The notes under the pieces: model-generated
What the model saw: the letters and a program-made list of their open reading frames with translations, nothing else
Database searches by the model: none
Told to the model about the DNA's origin: nothing
Position numbers and translations under genes: made by a program
Assembly: GCF_003050705.1 (NCBI RefSeq)
Contig: NZ_QAOG01000001.1
Location: forward strand, 1-64,000
Source of the DNA: Sphingomonas aurantiaca
GTDB taxonomy: Bacteria; Pseudomonadota; Alphaproteobacteria; Sphingomonadales; Sphingomonadaceae
Reading direction: 5' to 3'
DNA: 64,000 nt
Part shown: positions 47,071-56,100 of the stretch, piece after piece
Layout of the letters: each line of letters starts with the position of its first letter
Position numbering within the stretch: position 1 is the stretch's first letter

Positions 47071-47163
47071 GTCATGCATGTTTCCTGCCAATCCCCCGCC
47101 GGACTTTCGCGGCGACACCCATGCCGGACGTCCGGCAGCTGAATTTTGCGAGGGCCTGATCCC

Positions 47164-47946
47164 ATGGACGCCACCACGCTGCCCCCGATCGAAGCGGTAG
47201 AGCCGATCTCGGAGCCGCCCGTCAGCAACGGGCTGCAGGTCGTCTCGATCGCCAAATCCTACGACAAGCGGGTCGTGCTGACCGACGTGTCGGTGTCGGT
47301 CGGGCGCGGCGAGGTCGTCGGGCTGCTCGGGCCGAACGGTGCGGGCAAGACGACGTGCTTCTATTCGGTGATGGGGCTGGTGAAGCCCGATTCGGGCCGC
47401 ATCATGCTCGACGGCGAGGACATCACGAAGCTGCCGATGTACCGGCGCGCAATCCTCGGGCTCGGCTATCTGCCGCAGGAGACGTCGATCTTCCGCGGGC
47501 TGACTATCGAGAAGAACATCCTGACGGTGCTCGAGCTGTCCGAGCCCGACAAGGCGGCACGCCAGCGCAAGCTCGACACGCTGCTCGAGGAATTCGGGCT
47601 CACCCGGCTGCGCGCAGCACCGGCGATGGCGCTGTCGGGTGGCGAGCGGCGGCGTGCAGAAATCGCTCGTGCGCTCGCGGCGGATCCGTCGATCATGCTG
47701 CTCGACGAGCCGTTCGCTGGCATTGACCCGATCTCGATCGCCGACATTCGCGATCTGGTAAAGGACCTCAAGCGCCGCGACATCGGCGTGCTGATCACCG
47801 ACCATAATGTCCGCGAGACGCTGGAAATCGTCGACCGCGCCTACATCATCTATGACGGACGCGTGCTGTTCTCGGGATCGCCGGAAGAACTGGTGGCCGA
47901 TGCGAACGTGCGCCGCCTGTATCTGGGCGAAGGCTTCTCGCTTTAG
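47164..47946 (+). CDS. lptB: LPS export ABC transporter ATP-binding protein LptB
   Basis: The ATPase of the LptBFG complex, acting on the cytoplasmic face. Walker A is GLLGPNGAGKTTCFYSVMGL, the signature is ALSGGERRRAEIARALA, Walker B is IMLLDEPFAGIDP and the H-loop is VLITDHNVRETL. The 260-residue length includes an N-terminal extension of about 22 residues not seen in the E. coli protein. The start is the ATG; no earlier start has similarity. rpoN follows after a family A repeat. Confidence 0.96.
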   Translation: MDATTLPPIEAVEPISEPPVSNGLQVVSIAKSYDKRVVLTDVSVSVGRGEVVGLLGPNGAGKTTCFYSVMGLVKPDSGRIMLDGEDITKLPMYRRAILGLGYLPQETSIFRGLTIEKNILTVLELSEPDKAARQRKLDTLLEEFGLTRLRAAPAMALSGGERRRAEIARALAADPSIMLLDEPFAGIDPISIADIRDLVKDLKRRDIGVLITDHNVRETLEIVDRAYIIYDGRVLFSGSPEELVADANVRRLYLGEGFSL

Positions 47947-47974
47947 CCTATGCACGCCGCCCTGCCCTCCATCC

Positions 47975-48056
47975 GTCATCCCAGCGAACGCTGGGATCTC
48001 CCGGTGAGGGCGCGCGTGCTAGCCGCGGGAGACCCCCGCGTTCGCTGGGGTGACGG
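47975..48056. repeat. Family A paired-hairpin repeat (lptB-rpoN gap)
   Basis: GTCATCCCAGCGAACGCTGG plus GATCTC, and GAGACCCCCGCGTTCGCTGG plus GGTGAC. The element fills most of the lptB-rpoN gap and may separate transcription or stability of the two genes. Confidence 0.9.
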
Positions 48057-48074
48057 GATTGGGGGCGCGCGCCA

Positions 48075-49574
48075 GTGAGCCTCGCCCCTCGCCTGGACAT
48101 CCGCCAGTCGCAGTCGCTGGTGATGACCCCGCAGCTCCAGCAGGCGATCAAGCTGCTGGCCTTGTCGAACCTGGAGATCGAGGGGTTCATCGCCGAGGAA
48201 GTCGAACGCAACCCGCTGCTCGAATCGAGCGCGGCGGAGGATAGCGACGCGCCGGACCGCGAGCCCGTGCCCGAGGTTCGCGATGAACGCGTGGCCGCCG
48301 ACGAACTGGTCGCCGGTACGGGCGACGGCGGCGAACCGGCGCTCGACGTCGATTATGCGACCGAAAGCCACCAGCAGGACAGCGTCGCCGATGGCGGCAG
48401 CGGGATGGACGGCGCTCTGTCGATGACCGGTGCGAGCACCGGCGGGCTCGGCGGCGAAGACGGCCCCGATCTCGAGGCGTTCGCGGATACCAGCCTGAGC
48501 CTGGCGGACCATCTGCTCGCACAGGCGGGCCCCGCAATCCCTCACGAGGACGCGTTCATCGCCGCGCACCTGATCGACCAGATCGACGAGGCGGGCTATC
48601 TCACCGCGTCGCTGCTCGACGTCGCGAACCGTCTTGGCGTGCCGCTGGTGCGCGTCGAGCGCGTGCTCGCGACGATCCAGACGTTCGATCCGACCGGCGT
48701 CGGCGCGCGCGATCTCGGCGAGTGCCTCGCATTGCAGGCGAAGGAGGCGGATCGCTACGATCCGTGCATCGCGCGGCTGATCGACAATCTCGACCTGCTC
48801 GCGCGCGGCGAGCTGACCCGGCTCAAGCGCATGTGCGACGTCGACGACGAGGACATGGCCGACATGATCCGCGAGCTGCGCGGGTATGATCCGAAGCCCG
48901 GCTGCCGCTACGGTGGCGAGCCTGCGCAGTCGGTGACGCCGGACCTGTTCGTCGCGCGCACCAAGGCGGGCTGGGCGATCGAGATCAACGCCGCGACGCT
49001 GCCGCGCGTGCTGGTCAACCGGAGCTATTATACCGAGCTGTCGGGCGGGCAGCAGGACAAGGCGTCGAAGGCGTGGCTGAGCGATTGCCTCGCCAGCGCG
49101 AACTGGCTGGTGAAGGCGCTCGACCAGCGCCAGCGGACGATCATCAAGGTCGCGACCGAGATCGTGAAGCAGCAGGAGGCGTTCTTCCTGAAGGGCGTCG
49201 CGCATCTCCGCCCGCTGACGCTGCGCCAGGTGGCGGACGCGATCGAGATGCACGAATCGACCGTCAGCCGCGTGACGAGCAACAAATACGTGTCGTGCGC
49301 GCGCGGGCTGTACGAGCTGAAATACTTCTTCACGAGCGCGATCCAGTCGGCGGACGGCGGCGAGGCGGTGTCGGCGCAGGCGGTGAAATCGGCGATCCGC
49401 GCGCTGATCGATACCGAGGGCGCGAAGATCCTGTCGGACGATACGCTGGTCGAGCTGCTCAACGCGAAGGGCTTCGACATCGCGCGGCGGACGGTGGCGA
49501 AATACCGCGAGGCGCTGGGGATCGGGAGTTCGGTGCAGCGGCGCCGGGCGAAGGCGCTGGAAGGGGTAAGGTAG
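48075..49574 (+). CDS. rpoN: RNA polymerase sigma-54 factor
   Basis: Sigma-54 directs RNA polymerase to -24/-12 promoters with help from AAA+ activators. The 499-residue protein has the glutamine-rich region I (RQSQSLVMTPQLQQAIKLLA with LEIEGFIAEEVERNPLLE), an acidic region II of about 70 residues, the core-binding and HTH regions (LRQVADAIEMHESTVSRVTS), and the RpoN box ARRTVAKYREALGI. The start is GTG. The location after lptB is standard in proteobacteria. Confidence 0.97.
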   Translation: MSLAPRLDIRQSQSLVMTPQLQQAIKLLALSNLEIEGFIAEEVERNPLLESSAAEDSDAPDREPVPEVRDERVAADELVAGTGDGGEPALDVDYATESHQQDSVADGGSGMDGALSMTGASTGGLGGEDGPDLEAFADTSLSLADHLLAQAGPAIPHEDAFIAAHLIDQIDEAGYLTASLLDVANRLGVPLVRVERVLATIQTFDPTGVGARDLGECLALQAKEADRYDPCIARLIDNLDLLARGELTRLKRMCDVDDEDMADMIRELRGYDPKPGCRYGGEPAQSVTPDLFVARTKAGWAIEINAATLPRVLVNRSYYTELSGGQQDKASKAWLSDCLASANWLVKALDQRQRTIIKVATEIVKQQEAFFLKGVAHLRPLTLRQVADAIEMHESTVSRVTSNKYVSCARGLYELKYFFTSAIQSADGGEAVSAQAVKSAIRALIDTEGAKILSDDTLVELLNAKGFDIARRTVAKYREALGIGSSVQRRRAKALEGVR

Positions 49575-49623
49575 GGGCGCGTTAGTGGCGCGCGGCTCGA
49601 ACGCCAGTCCGTCCTCAGAAGCA

Positions 49624-49729
49624 CACCTCCCCGGCGAAGGCCGGGGTCCAGTTGGAGCGTCCGGAGTAACGACGCGCACCATTCCTCAGCGACGTTTCCC
49701 AACTGGACCCCGGCCTTCGCCGGGGTGGT
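49624..49729. repeat. Family C paired-hairpin repeat (convergent gap)
   Basis: ACCTCCCCGGCGAAGGCCGG plus GGTCCAGTTGG, and CCAACTGGACCCCGGCCTTC plus GCCGGGGTGGT. The inner part AGTAACGACGCG and CAGCGACGTTTCC resembles the copy at 55921. It lies between rpoN and the S10 peptidase gene. Just after it GGGGAGGTATAGTTTCGGG is repeated in part. Confidence 0.92.
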
Positions 49730-49792
49730 ATAGTGTCTGGGGAGGTATAGTTTCGGGGGAGGTCTGGTTTCGGGTGGCGTGGGTTGAAGCGC

Positions 49793-51433
49793 TCAGTTCG
49801 GTACCTGCCCTGCCCCATCCGCGCCGGAAACGCTCGCGCCGCCCGGTGGCGTTGCACTCCGCGCCTCCCCTACTGCAACGTCGTACCAGCGCGACAGGTC
49901 GGCCTTCATCTGGTGCAGCGCTTCGGGGTTGAGATATGTCATGTGCCCCGCGGGATAATAGCGGAACGCCAGGTTCCGCTGGCGCGAGGGATCGAGCATC
50001 ATGTGGCCGAGATCGTTCTCCGTCCCGAAGAACGGCGTCGCCATGTCGTAATAGCCGTTCATCGACAGCACGTTGAGATACGGATTCTCGCGCATCGCGG
50101 CGGCGAGGTCGACCGCGGTGTTGGGGTTGTTCTGCGACTGGCCGCCGCGTCCGGGGGCGTCGTGTTTCCAGTTCCATGTCCAGCCGGGCGCGTCGCGCGC
50201 GCTGAGGCGGTAGGGCATCTCGGTCTTGTAGCCGAGCGTGTGCGTCACGTAATCGTTGAAGGTGGCGATGAACGCGCCCGCGATCGCGGTGTCCGACGCG
50301 TCGGTCTCGGGCCGCTCGCCCGCCGCGTCGCTGTCGACGCCGGTATAGCGCGAATCGAACCGGCCGAGCGTCAGCCGCTGGTCGCGCAGCAGCTCCTTCT
50401 GGAAGCGCGCGAGGTCGATCCGGAGATTGGCGCGCTTGATGAAGTCGGGTGAGATGCCGATCAGCTGGCTCATCCGCGTCGCGACCGAATCGCGCTCCGC
50501 GTCCGAGATCGTCTGCCCCTTCGACAGCGCCGCGGCATAGGGCCCGGTCGCAAACGCGCGCGCCTCGGCCACCGTCGTGGCGACGTCGGCGGGGCGGTTC
50601 TGCAGGCGGTTGTGATACCAGGCGCTGGCCGCATAGCTCGGCAGGTAGTTGAGGTAGATCTCGTCGAGCCCGGGCTGGCGGTACCCGTAGTTCATGATCG
50701 ACGACAGCAGCACGACGCCGTTGAGCGCCATCCCGCGATCCTGCAACTGATAGGCGAGCGCCCCCGATCGCGTCGTGCCATAGCTTTCGCCGAACAGGAA
50801 TTTGGGGCTGTTCCAGCGGCCATATTTGGTCGCGTAGCGCAGGATGCCCTTGGCGAATGCGTCGGCATCCTCGTCGACGCCGTAGAAGGCGGACGGCTTG
50901 GTATCGCCGAGTGGCCGCGAATAGCCGGTGCCGACCGCGTCGATGAACACCATGTCGGTCTTGTCGAGCAGCGTGTCGGGGTTGGGCCCGAAGTCATAGG
51001 GCGCGGGCTTGATATATTCGGGGTTGGCGGTCTTGAGGCGGACGGGGGCGAACGACCCCATGTGCAGCCAGAAACTGGGCGAGCCCGGACCGCCATTGTA
51101 GAAGAACGTCACGGGGCGCCGCGTGCCGGGCCTGGTGCCGTCGAGCGTGTAGCCGGTGTAGAACAGGCTCGCGGTCGGTTTCCCCTCGGTATCGCGCAGC
51201 GTCAGCGTGCCGACGGTCGCGGTATAGGCGAGCGACTTGCCGCCGACGGTGACGCGGCCCTTCGTCTTGACCTCCTGCTCGGCGACGGGCGCGTTGGCGT
51301 AGTCGGCCTCCGCCTCGGCCTTCATCCGATCGGCATTGCTCTCGGCCTTGTCCTTCTTGGGCGAGTCCTGCGCGGGGGCAGTCGTGGAGAGTGCGAGCAG
51401 CAACAGAGCGGCGAACTTGGTCGAACGGGCCAC
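49793..51433 (-). CDS. S10 family serine carboxypeptidase-like protein, secreted
   Basis: A 546-residue precursor with a signal peptide (STKFAALLLLALSTTAPAQD). The S10 fold is visible in PVTFFYNGGPGSPSFWLHMG, DKTDMVFIDAVGTGYSRPLG, the nucleophile elbow KFLFGESYGTTRSGALA, the acid region NVLSMNGYYDMATPFFG and the histidine in YYPAGHMTYLNPEAL. Such enzymes trim C-terminal residues from peptides in the periplasm. The start is a GTG with AAGGATGATCC upstream. Confidence 0.93.
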   Translation of the reverse strand: MARSTKFAALLLLALSTTAPAQDSPKKDKAESNADRMKAEAEADYANAPVAEQEVKTKGRVTVGGKSLAYTATVGTLTLRDTEGKPTASLFYTGYTLDGTRPGTRRPVTFFYNGGPGSPSFWLHMGSFAPVRLKTANPEYIKPAPYDFGPNPDTLLDKTDMVFIDAVGTGYSRPLGDTKPSAFYGVDEDADAFAKGILRYATKYGRWNSPKFLFGESYGTTRSGALAYQLQDRGMALNGVVLLSSIMNYGYRQPGLDEIYLNYLPSYAASAWYHNRLQNRPADVATTVAEARAFATGPYAAALSKGQTISDAERDSVATRMSQLIGISPDFIKRANLRIDLARFQKELLRDQRLTLGRFDSRYTGVDSDAAGERPETDASDTAIAGAFIATFNDYVTHTLGYKTEMPYRLSARDAPGWTWNWKHDAPGRGGQSQNNPNTAVDLAAAMRENPYLNVLSMNGYYDMATPFFGTENDLGHMMLDPSRQRNLAFRYYPAGHMTYLNPEALHQMKADLSRWYDVAVGEARSATPPGGASVSGADGAGQVPN

Positions 51434-51531
51434 GGATCATCCTTGCGACAGGGGTAATGCCCTATCCTGCCGAAGCTGGTCGGAAGCGCAAGCCTCGCCT
51501 GATGCTCCCCAGCCAGAGGGAGGATTTCAGG

Positions 51532-52530
51532 TCAGTCGTCCTCGTCTTCGAAGCCGACCAGCGCGAGCGCGCGCGCCTTGATCTGGCGGGTCATGCACCA
51601 GTGGACCAGCGCGTCCTCGCGGCCGTGCGTCACCCAGACTTCGCGCGGTGCGATCTCGGTCAGCGTGGCGATGAGTTCGTCCCAATCGGCGTGGTCGCTG
51701 AGGATCAGCGGCAGCTCGACATTCTTCTGTCGCGCGCGGCCGCGGACGCGCATCCAGCCGCTCGCCATCGCGGTGATCGGATCGGGCAGCCGCCGCGACC
51801 AGCGATCGTTGAGCGCGCCGGGCGGGCACATCACGACATGCCCGGCCATGTCCGCCTTCTTCGTGTCCGCGACGGGCAGCAGTTCGCCGAGCCGGACGCC
51901 GTGATCCGCGTAAAGATCGCACAGACGTTGCAGTGCGCCGTGGATGTAGATCGGCGCGTGATGGCCGCGCTCGCGCAGTTCGGCGATCACGCGCTGCGCC
52001 TTGCCGAGCGCATAGGCGCCGACGACGACGCAGCGATCGGGGTTGGCGTGGAGCGCGGCGATCAGCTTGTCGATCTCGTCGCCGGTGTCGGGATGGCGGA
52101 ACACCGGCAGGCCGAACGTCGCCTCGGTGATGAAGACGTCGCATTTGACGGGTTCGAACGGCGTGCAGGTCGGGTCTGCGCGGCGCTTGTAATCGCCCGA
52201 GACGACGATCCGCTCGCCGCGGTAATCGAGCACGATCTGCGCCGAGCCGAGCACGTGGCCGGCGGGGACGAAGCCGATATCGACCTCGCCCATCCGGATC
52301 GTCTCGCCGTACGCGACCGGATTGCCGGCTTGCGGGCCGTAGCGCGCGTCCATGATTGCGAGCGTCTCGGGGGTCGCCCACACCGCCTCGTGACCGCCGC
52401 GCGCGTGATCGGCATGGCCGTGCGTGACGAGCGCCTTCGCGCTCGGGATCGAGGGGTCGATCCACGCGTCGATCGGCTTGACGAGGATGCCGTGCGGATG
52501 CGGTTCGAGCCAGTCGCCGAGTTTTGCCAT
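51532..52530 (-). CDS. Ligase-associated DNA damage response exonuclease (MBL/beta-CASP)
   Basis: A 332-residue metallo-beta-lactamase/beta-CASP nuclease. The metal motif HxHxDH is in KALVTHGHADHARGGHEAVW. VSGDYKRRADPTCTPFEPVK and VFITEATFGLPVFRHPDT mark the CASP-type core, and WVTHGREDALVHW carries a late metal histidine. In many alphaproteobacteria this gene adjoins the ATP-dependent ligase; here the ligase is 10 kb away. I chose the ATG at 52530 (MAKLGDWLEPHPHG), where the family begins; an open upstream extension adds unrelated residues. Confidence 0.93.
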   Translation of the reverse strand: MAKLGDWLEPHPHGILVKPIDAWIDPSIPSAKALVTHGHADHARGGHEAVWATPETLAIMDARYGPQAGNPVAYGETIRMGEVDIGFVPAGHVLGSAQIVLDYRGERIVVSGDYKRRADPTCTPFEPVKCDVFITEATFGLPVFRHPDTGDEIDKLIAALHANPDRCVVVGAYALGKAQRVIAELRERGHHAPIYIHGALQRLCDLYADHGVRLGELLPVADTKKADMAGHVVMCPPGALNDRWSRRLPDPITAMASGWMRVRGRARQKNVELPLILSDHADWDELIATLTEIAPREVWVTHGREDALVHWCMTRQIKARALALVGFEDEDD

Positions 52531-52626
52531 GCGGGGGTAACGCGTGGACCGGGGTGCGGTGCCGTGATCGCGTTGCGCTGGGGTGAGACGGGTTTGGACT
52601 CCAGGAAGGCGTACCACCCAAGCTCC

Positions 52627-52708
52627 GTCATCCTGACGAAAGTCAGGATCCAGAGCCGTACACGGCAGCGCCTGTTACCCTGGATCCTGACTTTCGTCAG
52701 GATGACGG
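52627..52708. repeat. Family H paired-hairpin repeat
   Basis: GTCATCCTGACGAAAGTCAG plus GATCCAG, and CTGGATCCTGACTTTCGTCA plus GGATGAC. It lies upstream of the exonuclease gene and past the stop of the gene at 52757. A second copy is at 61518. Confidence 0.92.
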
Positions 52709-52756
52709 AAGATAGGGGAGTTGGCGGCGCGCGCCGTGGCGGATGTCGCGCTCAGA

Positions 52757-53362
52757 TCAGCGGCGCGCGCCGACCTTGATCGTCGCCAGGATCGCGTCCA
52801 TCCGCGCTGCCGCGACCACCTGGATCGGCGCGTTGCGGCCTGCGGGTGGGGCGGCCTTGACCGCGTAGGTGACGCGGTCGATCGCGTAGCAGGCGCCGTT
52901 GATGACGCTGCGCAGGTTGGTTGCGCTCACCTGCTGGCTCATGCCGGCGTCGCCGCTGGCGTAGACGGTCCAGCGGTGGCCGCCGAGCATCCGGTTGGGC
53001 AGGCGTCGGACATTGCCGGAGACCATCCCCGCGGTGCCGCAGGTCGCGACCACCGCCGCGCTGCGGCTGAAACCGACCTGGAGCAGCTCGGTCACCTGGC
53101 CCTGGCCGTCGGTCGGCTTGGCGAGTTCCCAGAAGCGGACGATGCCGACGCCGCGCCCGATCGGGGCGCCGTCCCACATCTGCCGCCAGCCGCGGTTCAT
53201 CAGCGGGCGGCCGGCGAAATTGCGCGTCGGCGTGAGGCTGGAGGCATAGGACAGGCGGACATTGCCGCCTGCGCCGACGAACGACTTGTTGGCGGCGGTG
53301 GCATTGGCGAAGGGCAGGAGTGCAAGCAACGGTAGCGGCAGAAGATAGCGAAAAAGCGACAC
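52757..53362 (-). CDS. Secreted hypothetical protein
   Basis: A 201-residue precursor with a signal peptide (MSLFRYLLPLPLLALLPFANATA). The mature part includes SFVGAGGNVRLSYASSLTPT, QVTELLQVGFSRSAAVVATC and INGACYAIDRVTYAVKAAPP. It has two cysteines that may pair. I do not recognise a family. The GTG start lies about 85 bases from the helicase start on the other strand, so the two share a divergent control region. Confidence 0.72.
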   Translation of the reverse strand: MSLFRYLLPLPLLALLPFANATAANKSFVGAGGNVRLSYASSLTPTRNFAGRPLMNRGWRQMWDGAPIGRGVGIVRFWELAKPTDGQGQVTELLQVGFSRSAAVVATCGTAGMVSGNVRRLPNRMLGGHRWTVYASGDAGMSQQVSATNLRSVINGACYAIDRVTYAVKAAPPAGRNAPIQVVAAARMDAILATIKVGARR

Positions 53363-53445
53363 CGATTGTCTTTCACAACAGAGCTTTGGCTGAAATGCCG
53401 GTCGTTACGCGTGCGGTCCATGGCGGTGCGGCGCGATGCCCCCAT

Positions 53446-55878
53446 ATGACGACGATGCGTGAACAGGCCGTGAGCGACCTTCCCCTCCCCTTGGAAAACT
53501 GGTTCGCGACGCGGGGGTGGCGTCCGCGGCGGCATCAGCGCGAGATGCTGGCGGAAGGCCGGGCGGGGCATCACGCGCTGCTGGTGGCGGCGACGGGCGC
53601 AGGCAAGACGCTCGCGGGGTTCCTGCCGACGCTCGCCGAGCTGATCGAGGCGCCGACCGCGGGGCTGCACACGCTCTACGTCTCGCCGTTGAAGGCGCTC
53701 GCGGTCGACGTGCAGCGCAATTTGCTGACGCCGATCGACGAGATGGGCGTGGATATCCGCGTCGAGACTCGCACCGGCGACACCCCCTCGGACCGCAAAG
53801 CGCGGCAACGGATCAAGCCACCGCAGATCCTGCTGACGACGCCGGAGTCGCTGTCGCTGCTGCTGAGCTATCCGGACAGCATCACGATGTTCGAGAACCT
53901 CCGGACGATCGTCGTCGACGAGGTGCATGCGTTCGCGACCGGCAAGCGCGGCGACCTGCTGTCGCTGTGCATGGCGCGGTTGCAGACAATCTCGCCGGGG
54001 ATGCGCCGGGTCGCGCTGTCGGCGACGGTCGCGGATGCCGATGGCTATCGCGCATGGCTGGCCCCCGACGGCGATATCGACCAGGTCGCGATGGTGCGCG
54101 GCGAGGCGGGCGCCGATCCCAACATCGCGATCCTGCTGCCCGAGGGCCGCGTGCCGTGGTCGGGGCATTCGGGCCGCTATGCCGCCGCGCAGGTGATGGC
54201 GGAGATCGAGGCGCACGAGACCTCGATCGTGTTCTGCAACACGCGCAGCCTCGCCGAGCTGATCTTTCAGGATCTGTGGAAGGTGAATGCGGGCAATCTG
54301 CCGATCGGCGTCCATCACGGGAGTCTGGCCAAGGAGGCACGGCGCAAGGTCGAGAATGCGATGGCCGAGGGCAAGCTGCGCGCGCTGGTCGCCACCTCGA
54401 GCCTCGATCTGGGGGTCGACTGGGGCAATGTCGATTGCGTGATCCAGATGGGCGCGCCCAAGGGATCGTCTCGGCTGTTGCAGCGGATTGGGCGCGCCAA
54501 TCACCGGCTCGACGAATCGTCGCAGGCGATCGTCGTGCCGGGCAACCGGTTCGAATATCTGGAGGCGCGAGCAGCCCTCGACGCGGTCGAGGCGGGCGAG
54601 CTCGATTCGGACATCTTCCGCGTCGGTGCGCTCGACGTGCTGGCGCAGCATGTGATGGCGTGCGCGTGTGCGGCGCCGTTTCGTGAAGCGGATTTGCTGA
54701 ACGAGATCCGCTCCGCTCTCCCCTATTCCGCGCTGCCGACCGAGACGTTCGAGCGCGTGCTGCACTTCATCAGCGACGGCGGCTATTCGCTGAAGGCGTA
54801 TGACCGGTTCAAGCGGCTGACCAAGGACGCGGATGGCACGTGGCGCGTCAGCCACCCCAAATTCATCGGCCAGCACCGGCTGAACGCGGGGATCATCGTC
54901 GAGGCGACGATGCTGAACGTCCGGTTTGGCAATGGCCGTGTGCTGGGGCGCGTCGAGGAGGCGTTCGCGGCGCAGTTGAGCCACGGCGACACGTTCTTCT
55001 TTGCCGGGCTCAGCCTCGAGGTGATGAAGATCGACCTCGAGGATCTGGTGGTGCGCGCGACGTCGAAGCCGGCGCGAATCCCGACCTATGGCGGCAGCCG
55101 GATGCCGCTGTCGACCAACCTCGCCGACCGGGTCCGCGGGTTCCTCGCGCATCCCGGCGAGTGGGCGCGGTTTCCCGACGACGTGCGCGAATGGCTCGAG
55201 ATGCAGGCGTATCGATCGGTGATGCCCGAGCCCGGCCAGCTGCTGGTCGAGACGTTCCCACGCGAGGGGCGGCATTACATGGTCGCGTACAGCTTCGAGG
55301 GGTGGAACGCACACCAGTCTCTGGGGATGCTGATCACGCGGCGGATGGAGACGCAGGGGCTCAAGCCGCTCGGCTTCGTCGCGAACGACTATGCGCTGGC
55401 GGTGTTTGGGCTGGAGAAGATCACCGATCCGGCGGCTTTGTTCTCGGCGGATATCCTCGAGCATGAATTCGTCGAATGGGTGCAGCAATCGCATTTGCTC
55501 AAGCGCGCGTTCCGCGAGGTGGCGGTGATCGGCGGGCTGGTCGAGCGGCAACATCCGGGCAAGCGCAAGACCGGCAAGCAGGTGACGTTCTCGACCGACC
55601 TGATCTACGACGTGCTGCGCAAATACGAGCCGACGCATCTGTTGCTTGAGGCGGCGTGGGCGGATGCGCGCGCGCGGATGACCGATGTCGGGCGGCTGGC
55701 GTCGCTGCTCGACCGTGCGGCGGCGACGATGGTGCATGTCGATCTCGAGCGCGTGACGCCGCTGGCGGTGCCGGTGCTGACGCTGATCGGGCGCGAGAAG
55801 GTGGCGACGAGCAGTTCGGACGACGCGCTGCTTATCGAGGCGGAGGCGATGATCGCCGATGCGATGCGGCCGGATTGA
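53446..55878 (+). CDS. Ligase-associated DNA damage response DEXH-box helicase (Lhr-like)
   Basis: An 810-residue superfamily 2 helicase. Walker A is LLVAATGAGKTLAGFLPTLA, the DEVH box is RTIVVDEVHAFATGKRGDLL, motif III is RRVALSATVAD, and motifs V-VI are TSSLDLGVDWGNVDCVIQMG and SSRLLQRIGRANHRLDE. The Lhr-type winged-helix and C-terminal domains follow. The start is uncertain: ATGs at 53446 and 53455 are the first plausible ones, just before LPLPLENWFATRGWRPRRHQ. The product is the helicase partner of the ligase, exonuclease and PdeM set. Confidence 0.93.
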   Translation: MTTMREQAVSDLPLPLENWFATRGWRPRRHQREMLAEGRAGHHALLVAATGAGKTLAGFLPTLAELIEAPTAGLHTLYVSPLKALAVDVQRNLLTPIDEMGVDIRVETRTGDTPSDRKARQRIKPPQILLTTPESLSLLLSYPDSITMFENLRTIVVDEVHAFATGKRGDLLSLCMARLQTISPGMRRVALSATVADADGYRAWLAPDGDIDQVAMVRGEAGADPNIAILLPEGRVPWSGHSGRYAAAQVMAEIEAHETSIVFCNTRSLAELIFQDLWKVNAGNLPIGVHHGSLAKEARRKVENAMAEGKLRALVATSSLDLGVDWGNVDCVIQMGAPKGSSRLLQRIGRANHRLDESSQAIVVPGNRFEYLEARAALDAVEAGELDSDIFRVGALDVLAQHVMACACAAPFREADLLNEIRSALPYSALPTETFERVLHFISDGGYSLKAYDRFKRLTKDADGTWRVSHPKFIGQHRLNAGIIVEATMLNVRFGNGRVLGRVEEAFAAQLSHGDTFFFAGLSLEVMKIDLEDLVVRATSKPARIPTYGGSRMPLSTNLADRVRGFLAHPGEWARFPDDVREWLEMQAYRSVMPEPGQLLVETFPREGRHYMVAYSFEGWNAHQSLGMLITRRMETQGLKPLGFVANDYALAVFGLEKITDPAALFSADILEHEFVEWVQQSHLLKRAFREVAVIGGLVERQHPGKRKTGKQVTFSTDLIYDVLRKYEPTHLLLEAAWADARARMTDVGRLASLLDRAAATMVHVDLERVTPLAVPVLTLIGREKVATSSSDDALLIEAEAMIADAMRPD

Positions 55879-55920
55879 GGGGGGACGCCTCCTCATAACC
55901 CACCACCCCGGGCTCACAAC

Positions 55921-56029
55921 CCACCACCCCGGCGAAGGCCGGGGCCCAGTTGGAAAGGGGGTCGTAACAGAGATCCGCGCTGCATTAGCGACGTCCCCCA
56001 ACTGGGCCCCGGCCTCCGCCGGGGTGGTG
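55921..56029. repeat. Family C paired-hairpin repeat
   Basis: CCACCACCCCGGCGAAGGCC plus GGGGCCCAGTTGG, and CCAACTGGGCCCCGGCCTCC plus GCCGGGGTGGTG. A short partial copy of the left end (CACCACCCCGGGCTCACAAC) precedes it. It lies between the helicase and the retropepsin-like gene. Confidence 0.92.
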
Positions 56030-56100
56030 ACATTTACAGGTTCGTTCTCCCCGAATAACCACAGTTGCGCGCGCATGAAATCCGGCGCAGCATTTGCGGC